From the NCBI GenBank assembly GCA_018781585.1, contig JADMJT010000024.1, positions 1-62,531 on the forward strand: a DNA stretch of 62,531 nt. Reading direction: 5' to 3'. A program made the translations under genes and the position numbers. This stretch comes from Burkholderiales bacterium (GTDB lineage Bacteria; Pseudomonadota; Gammaproteobacteria; Burkholderiales; Thiobacteraceae). How positions within the stretch are numbered: the stretch's first letter is position 1; every line of letters starts with the position of its first letter. The notes beneath the pieces were generated by a model, which did no database searches, was not told the DNA's origin, and saw nothing but the letters and a program-made list of their open reading frames with translations. Of this stretch, positions 1 through 11,076 are shown one piece after another.

Positions 1-98
1 GCATCAAGCACGAGAAAAAAGGCGCAGGCAAGCTCATTATCGACTACGCTAACCTGGCGCAGTTGGACGCGATCATTCGGCGTATCTCGCGCGAGTAG
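1..98 (+). CDS. parB: ParB chromosome-partitioning protein, C-terminal fragment
   Basis: Only the last 31 codons are inside the window; the reading frame begins at base 3 and ends with TAG at 96-98. The peptide has a Lys/Gly-rich turn (HEKKGAGKLIIDY) followed by a short helix (LAQLDAIIRRISRE). This matches the C-terminal dimerisation domain of chromosomal ParB proteins, which typically end in a G-K-G-K-L-x-I-x-Y strand and an L-x-x-L-D-x-I-L helix. ParB binds parS and works with ParA in origin segregation. The fragment is short, so the call rests on this motif alone. Confidence 0.7.
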   Translation, partial: IKHEKKGAGKLIIDYANLAQLDAIIRRISRE

Positions 99-110
99 CC
101 CCGCCATCGG

Positions 111-141
111 CTTAAGCCTTTCTTAAGCTTCACCGCTTAAT
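111..141 (+). promoter_or_regulatory. Probable QseB/PmrA-type response-regulator box
   Basis: CTTAAG at 111-116 and CTTAAG at 122-127 are separated by exactly five bases, and a third near-copy CTTAAT lies at 136-141. CTTAA(G/T)-N5-CTTAA(G/T) is the established recognition pattern of PmrA/QseB-type OmpR regulators. The operon downstream ends with a regulator of that subfamily (1788-2456), so autoregulation is likely. A weak -10 candidate, TAGAAA, is at 151-156. Confidence 0.65.
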
Positions 142-174
142 CTGCAAGCGTAGAAACTTCAGATGGAGGCGATG

Positions 175-597
175 ATGAAGCACATTCCCCACAAACTAAT
201 GATCATGCTGGCCTTGGCGGCGACCGGGCTGACGCAACCCGTGTTTGCGCTAACTGCGGCCGACACGCTCAAGCAGCTCGAGCAAAGCGCAAAACAAACC
301 GACCCCACATTTAAAGGCGTTTCCGCACAACGCGGCGAACGCTTGTTTAAAACCACGCATGGCGCGGAGTGGAGCTGCGCTTCATGCCATACCGACAATC
401 CGGCCGCATCGGGCAAACACGCCAAAACCGGCAAGGTCATCGCGCCGCTTGCGCCGGCGGCCAATGCCGAGCGCTTCACCCGCCCGGACAAAGTGGAGAA
501 ATGGTTTCGCCGCAACTGCAACGATGTGTTGAACCGCGCTTGTACCGCGAGCGAGCAAGGCGATGTGCTGGCCTACCTGATGACGATCAAAAATTAA
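175..597 (+). CDS. SHP-type monoheme cytochrome c (DUF1924)
   Basis: Periplasmic class I-like cytochrome c of the SHP (sphaeroides heme protein, DUF1924) family, about 140 residues with a cleavable signal peptide ending near PVFA. One heme-binding motif, CASCH, is at residues 68-72, and a conserved Cys-containing C-terminal part (RRNCNDVLNRAC) follows. I chose ATG at 175 because GGAGG at 165-169 is then 5 bases upstream; the in-frame ATG at 163 would overlap that ribosome site. Characterised SHPs are high-spin, bind small ligands such as oxygen, and receive electrons from a diheme cytochrome c; both the diheme cytochrome and a cytochrome b561 follow in the same operon, which supports the call. 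The physiological substrate is unknown. Confidence 0.8.
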   Translation: MKHIPHKLMIMLALAATGLTQPVFALTAADTLKQLEQSAKQTDPTFKGVSAQRGERLFKTTHGAEWSCASCHTDNPAASGKHAKTGKVIAPLAPAANAERFTRPDKVEKWFRRNCNDVLNRACTASEQGDVLAYLMTIKN

Positions 598-607
598 GGA
601 GCGCAAA

Positions 608-1075
608 ATGCGATTTACATTCCAAACAATCTCACTCGCCTTGGTATCACTCGCAAGCATTATGTCCAGCGCACACGCAGCTGAGCATGTTTATAGCGCC
701 AACAATGTGAAGTGGAAGACAGAATGCAGCGCCTGCCATCTGGCGTACCCGCCGCAATTGTTGCCGGCTGAATCCTGGCGCGTGATGATGACGCAACTCG
801 ACAAACACTTTGGCGCCGATGCCAGTCTCGACGCTAAAACAGCGGCGGAAATCAGCGCCTTTCTGCAAGCGAATGCGGAGCGCAATAACCGTGCAACGAC
901 CGGCAAACCGTCGCTACGCATCACGGAGACGCGCTGGTTCAAGAAAGAGCATGACGAGGTACCGGCTCGGGTGTGGAGTAGCGCGGCGGTGAAGCAGGCC
1001 GGCAACTGCGCGGCATGCCATACCCAGGCGGAGCGCGGTGATTTCAGTGAACGTAGCTTACGTGTTCCACGCTAA
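608..1075 (+). CDS. Periplasmic diheme cytochrome c (DHC-like)
   Basis: 155-residue exported protein with a signal peptide cleaved near SAHA-A and two heme motifs, CSACH at residues 40-44 and CAACH at 134-138. The first part keeps the segment with LLPAESWRVMMTQLDKHFG that is characteristic of the DHC family found beside SHP genes. It probably passes electrons between membrane cytochrome b561 and the SHP-like cytochrome. AAGGAG just upstream of the ATG decides the start; the gap to the preceding gene is 10 bases, so the two are co-transcribed. Confidence 0.8.
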   Translation: MRFTFQTISLALVSLASIMSSAHAAEHVYSANNVKWKTECSACHLAYPPQLLPAESWRVMMTQLDKHFGADASLDAKTAAEISAFLQANAERNNRATTGKPSLRITETRWFKKEHDEVPARVWSSAAVKQAGNCAACHTQAERGDFSERSLRVPR

Positions 1076-1089
1076 AAGGAGTTTATGCG

Positions 1090-1773
1090 ATGAGCAATAA
1101 AATTATGGTGTGGGACTTTCCCACGCGCACCTTCCACTGGCTGTTGGCGCTCTCCTTTGTCGGTGCGTTCATAACCGGCGATTCCGAGCGCTATCGCGAT
1201 ATACATCTGCTGCTGGGATATACGATGATCGGGCTGATCGGGTTTCGTTTGATTTGGGGCATTGTCGGCACGCGCTATGCTCGCTTCAATACCTTTTGGT
1301 TTAAGCCAAGCGCGATTGCCAGTTACGTGCGCTCGATGTTCCAAGGCAAGCCCCAACATTATGTCGGGCACAACCCGGCCGGCAGCGTTGCGATTTTCTT
1401 GCTGCTGGGCTTAGGCCTGTTGTCCGGCTTGAGCGGTTTGGCCATCTACAATGAAATCGGTGGCGAGTGGCTGGAGGGGTTGCACGAGCTCAGCGCCAAT
1501 GCCATGCTCGCCGTGGTGATCGTGCATATCGTCGGCGTGTTCGTGAGCAGCTTCTTGCACCGCGAAAATCTGGCGCGGGCTATGATTACCGGCACCAAGT
1601 CGGGCGGACCGGCAGAAGGCATTCAGCAGCGCCATGCCTGGCTTGGGCTGCTGCTGTTGGCTACGGTGGTTGTGACGGCCTACGCTTACCTCTATAAAGA
1701 TTGGGCGCCACCCGGCCTGACACCGCTCTCGCAACAACCCGTGGCAACTGAGAAGCGGAAACATGATGACTAA
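1090..1773 (+). CDS. Cytochrome b561 family membrane protein
   Basis: 227 residues with about four hydrophobic helices: near 13-30, 38-55, 95-118 and a C-terminal helix near 182-200. It opens with the family signature VWDFPTRTFHWLLAL, in which the His is a likely heme ligand, and has further candidate ligands in the third and fourth segments (LHEL and VIVHIVGVF). This is the inner-membrane diheme b-type cytochrome that would oxidise quinol and feed the two periplasmic cytochromes c encoded just upstream. AAGGAG precedes the ATG. The gene is 14 bases after the diheme cytochrome and 14 before the response regulator. Confidence 0.85.
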   Translation: MSNKIMVWDFPTRTFHWLLALSFVGAFITGDSERYRDIHLLLGYTMIGLIGFRLIWGIVGTRYARFNTFWFKPSAIASYVRSMFQGKPQHYVGHNPAGSVAIFLLLGLGLLSGLSGLAIYNEIGGEWLEGLHELSANAMLAVVIVHIVGVFVSSFLHRENLARAMITGTKSGGPAEGIQQRHAWLGLLLLATVVVTAYAYLYKDWAPPGLTPLSQQPVATEKRKHDD

Positions 1774-1787
1774 CCCAAGGATGGCGC

Positions 1788-2456
1788 ATGCGCGTGCTGG
1801 CGGTGGAAGATGATGCACTCTTGGGTGACGCCATCCAGGCTGGCCTGAAGCAAGCCGGCTTCGCCGTGGACTGGGTGAAAGACGGCGTGGCCGCCCAGCA
1901 TGCGCTGGAAACCGAGCCCTATGCCGCCGTGGTGCTGGATTTAGGTCTGCCGCGCCTATCCGGACTCGACGTGTTGCAACGTTTGCGAGCGCGCCGAGAC
2001 GCCACGCCGGTGCTGATCCTGACTGCGCGCGATACGGTAGAAGATCGCATCAAAGGCCTGGATGCGGGCGCGGACGATTATTTGATTAAACCTTTCGATA
2101 TGGGCGAACTGGCGGCGAGATTACGTGCGCTGGTGCGTCGCGCGAGCGGCGAAACCGCTCCCGCGCTTTGCAACGGCGCGCTGGCACTCGATCCGGCAAG
2201 CCATCGGGTGACGTATCAAGGCTTAGCTGTTGAATTGTCCGCCAAGGAATTCGCCGTGCTGCAAGCGCTCATGCTCAATCTCGACCGCGTGCTGACGCGT
2301 GTCCAAATAGAGGCACAGCTCTACGCCTGGGGCGATGAAATCGAGAGCAATACGGTGGAAGTGCACATCCATCACTTGCGCCGTAAATTAGCGCCGGAAC
2401 TCATTCAAACCGTGCGCGGCGTCGGCTACCTCATGCCGCGCGCGCAAGCCGATTAA
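1788..2456 (+). CDS. OmpR-family response regulator, QseB/PmrA subfamily
   Basis: 222 residues. An N-terminal receiver domain (about 1-115) has the acidic pair EDD at 7-9, the phospho-acceptor Asp in VVLDLGLP and the conserved Lys in LIKPFD. A C-terminal winged-helix DNA-binding domain ends in TVRGVGYLM, typical of OmpR/PhoB regulators. Sequence flavour (VDWVKDG, LDAGADDYL, SNTVEVHIHHLRRKL) places it with QseB/PmrA. It is coupled to the histidine kinase starting 2 bases after its stop. The CTTAAG-N5-CTTAAG box at 111-127 in front of the operon fits this subfamily, so it probably regulates its own redox operon. Confidence 0.9.
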   Translation: MRVLAVEDDALLGDAIQAGLKQAGFAVDWVKDGVAAQHALETEPYAAVVLDLGLPRLSGLDVLQRLRARRDATPVLILTARDTVEDRIKGLDAGADDYLIKPFDMGELAARLRALVRRASGETAPALCNGALALDPASHRVTYQGLAVELSAKEFAVLQALMLNLDRVLTRVQIEAQLYAWGDEIESNTVEVHIHHLRRKLAPELIQTVRGVGYLMPRAQAD

Positions 2457-2457
2457 A

Positions 2458-3789
2458 ATGGCGCGCCGCCACCCTTCCCTCAAACGGCGCGTCTTAACGT
2501 TGGCCTTGGCCGGCATGGCGCTGGTGTGGGGGGGCACGGTCATCGTCACCTACTTCGATGCGCGCGAAGAGCTGAACGAAATGCTGGATGCGCATCTCAC
2601 CCAAGCCGCCTCGCTGCTCATCGCACAAACCACGGGCGAGTTCGAAGAAATCGAAACCGAACACGCGTTGCCGTTGCACAAATATTCGCGCCGGGTCGCG
2701 TTTCAGATTTGGGAACACGATCAGCTTCGCCTACATTCCGTCAATTCGCCGCAGACCCCGCTCACTAACCGCAAACAAGGATTCAGCGACAGTAATATTG
2801 CGGGTCAGCGCTGGCGCGTATTCAGCAGCCTGGATGCATCGGGCAAATTGCTGATCCATGTCGCAGAGCAGGCCGAGGTGCGCGACAAGCTGGCGCGCGA
2901 AGTGGCGAAAAACCTGCTCTATCCCCTGCTGATTGCGCTGCCGCTATTCGCCATCTTGTTATGGCTGGCGGTGAGTCGAGGCTTGCGTCCCTTGGCGAGC
3001 CTGACGCGCGAAGTGGCATTGCGCGAACCAGACAATCTGGCGCCGCTACCAGCCGGCGCAGCACCATCAGAAGTGCTGCCGCTGATTGGTCGCCTCAACC
3101 ACTTGTTCGAACGCATCGGCGCATCCATACAAAACGAGCGCCGCTTTACCGCCGATGCCGCACATGAGTTGCGCACGCCGGTAGCGGCGATCAAAGCCCA
3201 AGCGCAAGTGGCGCGTGGTGCACAGGACGCCACGGAGCGCATTCACGCGCTCGACAGCGTCATCCTCGGCTGCGATCGCGCCGCGCATTTGATCGAGCAA
3301 TTGCTCACCCTGGCGCGGCTCGATTCGCTGCAAAAATCCGTGCTGGAATCATGCGAACTGCAAACCTTGGCGGTCGAAGTCATCGCTGAAATGACGCCGC
3401 TCGCTCGGCAAAAAAACGTGCAACTGGAGTTGGCCGAAGGCGAAGCGGCAAGCGTGCAAGCCCTGCCCGGTTTATTGCGAATTTTATTGCGCAACCTGAT
3501 CGACAATGCCGTGCGCTACACGCCCGCCGGCACGCAGGTTCAAGTGCGGGTTGATCGTGAAAACGGCCAGCCGCGCATCACCGTCAGCGATAACGGCCCC
3601 GGCATTCCCGAGGAAGAGCGCGACAAAGTGCTGGAACGTTTCTATCGCCCGCTCGGCACCGGCGAGCAAGGCAGCGGCTTAGGCTTATCCATCGTGCAGC
3701 GCATCGCGGCGATTCATGGCGCGACGCTGCAATTGTCCAGCGGTGAAGCTGGGCGTGGGTTGCGGGTGATGATTGTGTTCCCCGTGTAG
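2458..3789 (+). CDS. Sensor histidine kinase, QseC-like
   Basis: 443-residue membrane kinase: TM1 near 13-32, a periplasmic sensor region of about 120 residues without an obvious known domain, TM2 near 152-172, a HAMP-like linker, then the dimerisation domain with the phospho-acceptor His in TADAAHELRTPVAAIKA. The ATPase domain shows the N box (NLIDNAVRYTP), G1 box (DNGPGIP) and G2 box (GSGLGLSIV). It starts 2 bases after the regulator and is surely its cognate kinase. Because it is fused transcriptionally to three cytochrome genes, its signal is likely a redox or small-ligand cue; this is inference. Confidence 0.9.
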   Translation: MARRHPSLKRRVLTLALAGMALVWGGTVIVTYFDAREELNEMLDAHLTQAASLLIAQTTGEFEEIETEHALPLHKYSRRVAFQIWEHDQLRLHSVNSPQTPLTNRKQGFSDSNIAGQRWRVFSSLDASGKLLIHVAEQAEVRDKLAREVAKNLLYPLLIALPLFAILLWLAVSRGLRPLASLTREVALREPDNLAPLPAGAAPSEVLPLIGRLNHLFERIGASIQNERRFTADAAHELRTPVAAIKAQAQVARGAQDATERIHALDSVILGCDRAAHLIEQLLTLARLDSLQKSVLESCELQTLAVEVIAEMTPLARQKNVQLELAEGEAASVQALPGLLRILLRNLIDNAVRYTPAGTQVQVRVDRENGQPRITVSDNGPGIPEEERDKVLERFYRPLGTGEQGSGLGLSIVQRIAAIHGATLQLSSGEAGRGLRVMIVFPV

Positions 3790-3811
3790 CGTTCAGCCGG
3801 CAAGCGCGCGG

Positions 3812-6809
<2,998 letters not shown>

Positions 6810-6813
6810 CGAA

Positions 6814-7293
6814 ATGCTAAAACAAGCCCTACTCTTAATTTCAGTCTTGAGCCTCGCCGCCTGCGGCTTCGAGTTACGCGGCAGCGCCGCACTGCCGTTC
6901 GAAAGCCTGTATATCGAAGGCGGGCAAGACATTGCCGTGGATCTGGAGCGTGCTGTACGCCCCACCGCCACCAAGGTCACCGATCGCGCGCAAGATGCCC
7001 AGGCTACGCTGCAAATTCTGGGCGAAGAACGCGAAAAGCGCATCCTGTCGCTGAACCGGGCTGGCCGCGTGAGCGAATTCCGTTTGCTCTACCGCGTGAG
7101 TTTCAAGGTAAGCGATCAAAAAGGCCGCGCCTTGCTCCCCACCCAGCAAATCGAACTGCGGCGCGACATTACCTTCAACGACAGCGAAACCCTGGCGAAA
7201 GAATCCGAAGAAGCGCTGCTCTACCGCGATATGCAAACCGATGCGGTGCAGCAGATCATTCGCCGTGTCAGCGTGATTCGCACCGCTTCCTAG
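6814..7293 (+). CDS. lptE: LPS-assembly lipoprotein LptE
   Basis: 159-residue outer-membrane lipoprotein. The signal peptide ends in a lipobox, LAAC, with the modified Cys at residue 17, followed by the family hallmark GFELRG. LptE plugs the LptD barrel and helps deliver lipopolysaccharide to the cell surface. The order leuS-lptE-holA is the standard gammaproteobacterial/betaproteobacterial arrangement, and the gene begins 4 bases after leuS, so the three are an operon. Confidence 0.93.
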   Translation: MLKQALLLISVLSLAACGFELRGSAALPFESLYIEGGQDIAVDLERAVRPTATKVTDRAQDAQATLQILGEEREKRILSLNRAGRVSEFRLLYRVSFKVSDQKGRALLPTQQIELRRDITFNDSETLAKESEEALLYRDMQTDAVQQIIRRVSVIRTAS

Positions 7294-7294
7294 C

Positions 7295-8302
7295 GTGCTG
7301 CTCCGCCCCGACAAGCTTTCCGCTCACCTTCAATCCGGCCTCAAGCCGCTGTATGTCGTCACCGGCGACGAGCCGCTGTTGGCGTTAGAGGCGGCGGATG
7401 CGATCCGCTTCCGCGCTAAGGAGCAAGGTTATCTGGAGCGCGAAGTGCTCACAGTAGAAGCGCACTTCAATTGGAGTTCCTTGCAAGCCGCCAGCGCCAG
7501 CCTGTCCCTATTCGCCAGCCTGCGCGTACTTGAAATCCGCATCCCTACCGGCAAACCAGGCAATGAGGGTTCAGCCGCACTGGAAGCCTTCTGTGCCGAT
7601 TTGCCGCCCGATACCGTGAGTCTGGTCTTGCTGCCCAAGCTCGACAAGCGCACCAAAGACAGTGCTTGGTTCAGCGCCTTGAGCCAGGCCGGGGTGGTGA
7701 TCGACGTGTATCCGGTCGATCTTGATGCCTTGCCGGAATGGATCGCGCGCCGCTTGGCCACACAGAACCAAAGCGCCGACCGCGAAACCCTCGCCTTCCT
7801 CGCCGAATCGGTGGAAGGCAATCTGCTCGCCGCTCACCAGGAAATCCAAAAACTGGGCCTACTCTACCCCGCGCGCAAACTGACTTTTGACGAAGTGAGC
7901 GAAGCAGTGTTGAACGTCTCCCGCTTCGATGTCTTCCAATTGGGCGACGCCATGCTCAATGGCGATGCAGCACGCGCCGCGCGCATCCTGGATGGCCTGC
8001 GCGGCGAGGGCGTGAAGCCGATCCCGATCCTGGGCGTGCTGGCCTGGTTGACGCGCAGCCTCAACAAAGCAAAGCTAGCGCTTACTCGCGGCGCAGATAT
8101 GAGCGGGGCGCTGCGTGAAGGCGGCTTCTGGGGCGACCGCCAAAACCTGGCGCGCCGCGCCCTGCCCCGATTGTCGGCCGAGACCCTGGCCCACGCGCAA
8201 CGCCATGCAGCGGAAATTGATAGAATGAGCAAAGGCCTGAAGCCGGGCGATGTGTGGGATGAGTTGTTGATGTTGGTGTTGGGGATAGCAAAAACACGAT
8301 AG
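7295..8302 (+). CDS. holA: DNA polymerase III delta subunit
   Basis: 335 residues, the usual length for HolA, the clamp-loader subunit that opens the sliding beta clamp. The N-terminal region (VVTGDEPLLALEAADAIR), the middle SVEGNLLAAHQEIQKL helix and the C-terminal collar region (LNKAKLALTRGADM, LPRLSAETLAHAQRHAAEIDRMSKGL) are family-typical. The start is GTG at 7295, one base after the lptE stop; no ATG is available at a sensible place. It lies immediately downstream of lptE as expected. Confidence 0.93.
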   Translation: MLLRPDKLSAHLQSGLKPLYVVTGDEPLLALEAADAIRFRAKEQGYLEREVLTVEAHFNWSSLQAASASLSLFASLRVLEIRIPTGKPGNEGSAALEAFCADLPPDTVSLVLLPKLDKRTKDSAWFSALSQAGVVIDVYPVDLDALPEWIARRLATQNQSADRETLAFLAESVEGNLLAAHQEIQKLGLLYPARKLTFDEVSEAVLNVSRFDVFQLGDAMLNGDAARAARILDGLRGEGVKPIPILGVLAWLTRSLNKAKLALTRGADMSGALREGGFWGDRQNLARRALPRLSAETLAHAQRHAAEIDRMSKGLKPGDVWDELLMLVLGIAKTR

Positions 8303-8313
8303 AAGCAAATAAA

Positions 8314-8709
8314 ATGAAGAAGACCCCAACAGATTATGAGATTTTGAGCAAAATATATGATGATTATTTCGATGAATATCGAACCTTTGAACAAAATAAA
8401 GAAATTAGAAGCTCTTACAATTATGTGCCAATCGATTTAAAGAAATTGGCAACTAAACTTGAAACGGATGAAAATATCCTTTTTGGTAGGCTCTACTATC
8501 ATCTTGAAAAAAAGTTTGGTTATACCAACCCAGACAATACAAATGTCCAATTTTTTGCAAAAAAAGTTGGAAAAGATATGCACTGCATACATTTTCCATA
8601 CCTTGCTTCTGTGTTGGCCTCTATGAAATCTGAGAACAGAAAATATATGGTTGCAACGTCTCTATCAGTAGTAGCAATCGTTATTTCAATAATCGCGCTT
8701 TTACTATGA
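8314..8709 (+). CDS. AT-rich orphan protein with C-terminal membrane anchor
   Basis: 131 residues, not recognised. The protein is rich in Lys, Tyr, Asn, Asp and Glu, with a soluble region of about 108 residues and one hydrophobic C-terminal helix (residues about 112-131, [19 protein letters not shown]) that ends at the stop, like a tail-anchored protein. Codon use and base composition are strikingly AT-rich compared with every neighbour. It is wedged between holA and proA, 11 bases after holA and abutting proA, and has no mobile-element genes beside it. Signs point to horizontal acquisition. A fold with two alpha/beta-like blocks ([30 protein letters not shown] may be a winged-helix-like part) is only a guess. 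Confidence 0.7.
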   Translation: MKKTPTDYEILSKIYDDYFDEYRTFEQNKEIRSSYNYVPIDLKKLATKLETDENILFGRLYYHLEKKFGYTNPDNTNVQFFAKKVGKDMHCIHFPYLASVLASMKSENRKYMVATSLSVVAIVISIIALLL

Positions 8710-8717
8710 AACGAGAT

Positions 8718-9974
8718 ATGGACGTTAAACAATACATGCGCTCGGTAGGTGAGCAAGCCCGCGCGGCTTCGCGCGTGGTGGCGCGCGCCGACACCAACGC
8801 CAAGAACAAAGCCTTGCTGGCGATGGCGGATGCCATCGAGCGCGATCAGGCAAAACTGCTCGCGGCGAATGCTAAAGATATGGATGCGGCCAAGGCTTCC
8901 GGCTTGGACAGCGCGTTGCTCGACCGGCTGCAAATCAACGCCAAAGGTGTTGCAGGCATGGCCGAAGGCTTGCGCCAGATCGCTGCACTCGCCGACCCGG
9001 TGGGTGCGATCACGGATTTGAATTACCGGCCCTCCGGCATCCAGGTGGGCAAAATGCGCGTGCCGCTGGGCGTGGTCGGCATCATTTACGAGGCGCGGCC
9101 GAATGTCACCGCCGATGCGGCCGGGCTGTGTTTGAAAAGCGGCAACGCCGCCATCCTGCGTGGCGGTTCGGAAGCGATTAACTCTAACCAGGCCATCGCC
9201 GCCTGCGTGCGTGAAGGCTTGGCGGCCGCGGGGCTGCCGGAAACGGCGGTGCAAGTGATTGAAACCACCGACCGCGCCGCGGTGGGTGAGTTGATCACCA
9301 TGAAGGAATTCGTCGATGTGATCGTGCCGCGCGGCGGCAAGGGCTTGATCGAGCGCCTGATGAACGATGCGCGCATCCCGGTGATCAAGCATCTGCATGG
9401 CGTGTGCCATGTGTACATCGACGATCATGCCGATCTGGAAAAAGCGACGCGTATCGCGGACAACGCTAAGACCAGCCGCTACGGAACGTGCAATACCATG
9501 GAGACGCTGCTAGTCGCACAAAGTGTGGCGCAAAGCGTGTTGCCGAAGCTTGCGAAAATTTATATCGACAAGGGCGTGGAGTTGCGCGGCTGTGCCGCCT
9601 CGCGCGCCATCGTGTCGCAAATGAACGCTGCGACGGACGAAGATTGGATCACCGAATATCTCGCGCCGATTTTATCGGTGCGCGTGGTATCGGGTTTAGA
9701 TCAGGCCATTGAGCACATCAACACTTTTGGCTCGCAACACACCGACGCCATCGTGACCGAAGACTACACGCGGGCACGGCGTTTCCTGCGCGAAGTGGAT
9801 TCGAGCAGCGTGATGGTGAATGCCTCGACCCGCTTTGCCGATGGCTTCGAATACGGCTTGGGCGCGGAGATCGGTATTTCCACCGACAAGATCCACGCGC
9901 GCGGCCCGGTAGGCTTGGAAGGGCTGACTTCGCAAAAATATGTGGTGCTAGGCGATGGGCAAGTGCGAGGTTAA
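8718..9974 (+). CDS. proA: Gamma-glutamyl phosphate reductase
   Basis: NADPH-dependent reductase making glutamate-5-semialdehyde in proline synthesis; 418 residues, full length. Aldehyde-dehydrogenase-fold signatures are present, including [36 protein letters not shown] and the active-site Cys region [15 protein letters not shown] prefer ATG at 8718 ([18 protein letters not shown]), which matches the conserved family N-terminus and has ACGAGA upstream. An in-frame ATG at 8706 overlaps the stop of the AT-rich gene. In this group proA is followed by nadD, as here. Confidence 0.95.
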   Translation: MDVKQYMRSVGEQARAASRVVARADTNAKNKALLAMADAIERDQAKLLAANAKDMDAAKASGLDSALLDRLQINAKGVAGMAEGLRQIAALADPVGAITDLNYRPSGIQVGKMRVPLGVVGIIYEARPNVTADAAGLCLKSGNAAILRGGSEAINSNQAIAACVREGLAAAGLPETAVQVIETTDRAAVGELITMKEFVDVIVPRGGKGLIERLMNDARIPVIKHLHGVCHVYIDDHADLEKATRIADNAKTSRYGTCNTMETLLVAQSVAQSVLPKLAKIYIDKGVELRGCAASRAIVSQMNAATDEDWITEYLAPILSVRVVSGLDQAIEHINTFGSQHTDAIVTEDYTRARRFLREVDSSSVMVNASTRFADGFEYGLGAEIGISTDKIHARGPVGLEGLTSQKYVVLGDGQVRG

Positions 9975-9977
9975 GCT

Positions 9978-10631
9978 CTGAACCCCATCGGTATTTTTGG
10001 CGGCACCTTCGACCCTATTCATTTCGGCCATCTGCGCTTGGCGCAAGAAGCGGCTACCGGTCTTGCTCTGCACCAAGTGCGCTTTATTCCCGCAGGCGAG
10101 CCGTGGCAGCGTGACGCTCCGCGCGCGTCTGCGCAACAGCGTTTAGAAATGGCAAAACTGGCGTGCGCGGGCAACCCGCACTTCGTTGTGGATGATCGCG
10201 AACTCCGCCGCCCCGGCCCCAGCTATACCGTGGATACGCTCACCGAATTGCGCGCCGAGCTGGGCGCGGATCAGCCATTGTGCTTGCTGCTGGGCGCGGA
10301 TGCTTTCCTCGGCTTGGCGAGCTGGCATCGCTGGCAAGAGATTTTTAATCTCGCGCATATTGCCGTGGCACATCGCCCCGGATTCGCCCAAGCAAGCTGG
10401 GCCGGCAGCATGCCGCCCGCTTTGCAGCAGGCGTTGGCCGCGCGCCAAACGGTTGACCCGAGTGCATTGGCTAAAGCGCCTGCCGGGCAAATTTTGACGT
10501 ACCCTCTTACCCCCTTAGACATTTCCGCGTCCCGTATCCGTAACGATTTGCAGCAAAACAAAAGCCCGCGCTACCTAGTGCCGGACGCGATCCTCAACTA
10601 TATTTCCCAAAACAAACTGTATAGCGAATGA
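9978..10631 (+). CDS. nadD: Nicotinate-nucleotide adenylyltransferase, apparent CTG start
   Basis: NadD adenylates nicotinate mononucleotide in NAD synthesis. The nucleotidyltransferase motif GGTFDPIHFGH lies at residues 8-18 and the second motif ISASRIR near the C-terminus. The only frame position that keeps the first motif and follows the in-frame TAA at 9972-9974 is CTG at 9978, which gives (M)NPIGIFGGTFDP and a normal length of 217 residues. GAGG at 9967-9970 is 7 bases upstream of that CTG, a good Shine-Dalgarno spacing. A TTG at 10038 would remove the ATP-binding motif and so is not credible. The gene overlaps rsfS by ATGA. Confidence 0.93.
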   Translation: MNPIGIFGGTFDPIHFGHLRLAQEAATGLALHQVRFIPAGEPWQRDAPRASAQQRLEMAKLACAGNPHFVVDDRELRRPGPSYTVDTLTELRAELGADQPLCLLLGADAFLGLASWHRWQEIFNLAHIAVAHRPGFAQASWAGSMPPALQQALAARQTVDPSALAKAPAGQILTYPLTPLDISASRIRNDLQQNKSPRYLVPDAILNYISQNKLYSE

Positions 10632-10987
10632 CACCTGAAACCATGAAGAAAGCGGCTGTCGCCGCGCTGGAAGACATCAAAGCGAGCGACATCGTCGTGT
10701 TGAACGTCAAAAAACTCACCTCGATGGCGGATTACATGATTATCGCCAGCGGGGAATCATCACGCCAAGTCAAAGCGCTGGCGCGCAACGTCGCCGACAA
10801 GTTGCGCGAAGCCGGCGCAGAAATCGTGGGCGTCGAAGGCGAGGAAAGCGGTGAATGGGTGCTGGTCGATCTCGGCCACGTCATCGTGCATGTCATGCAC
10901 CCGGCGGTGCGCGAGTACTACAACCTGGAAGAGCTGTGGACCGCGCCGAAGGCTGTGCGCAAAAAGCTTGCGTCGAAGGACGCCTAG
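10628..10987 (+). CDS. rsfS: Ribosomal silencing factor RsfS
   Basis: 119 residues of the RsfS/Iojap family, which binds ribosomal protein uL14 (L14) and blocks joining of 50S and 30S subunits in slow growth. Family motifs are clear: DIVVLNVKKLTSMADYMIIASGES, VEGEESGEWVLVDLGHVIVHVM and YYNLEELW. Its ATG overlaps the nadD stop (ATGA), implying translational coupling. The order proA/nadD-rsfS-rlmH is widely conserved. Confidence 0.95.
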   Translation: MTPETMKKAAVAALEDIKASDIVVLNVKKLTSMADYMIIASGESSRQVKALARNVADKLREAGAEIVGVEGEESGEWVLVDLGHVIVHVMHPAVREYYNLEELWTAPKAVRKKLASKDA

Positions 10988-11033
10988 ATCAAATCTTTCC
11001 ACAGGTAAAAGCGAAAAAGGATTTGCATTTGAG

Positions 11034-11068
11034 TTTATCCGTGTTTATCTGTGTGCATCCGTGGTTCC
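11034..11068. repeat. Dispersed ATCYGTG triple repeat upstream of rlmH
   Basis: Three copies of ATC(C/T)GTG at 11037-11043, 11047-11053 and 11057-11063, spaced exactly 10 bases apart and followed by GTTCC. The same kind of sequence is scattered between genes in many bacterial genomes, where it gives spurious peptides such as FICVHPWFQ. It fills much of the 89-base gap between rsfS and rlmH. Confidence 0.6.
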
Positions 11069-11076
11069 AATAATAA

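Noticed and set aside
10038-10631. nadD starting at TTG 10038
   Set aside because: It would delete the conserved GGTFDPIHFGH nucleotide-binding motif; the motif is in frame upstream.
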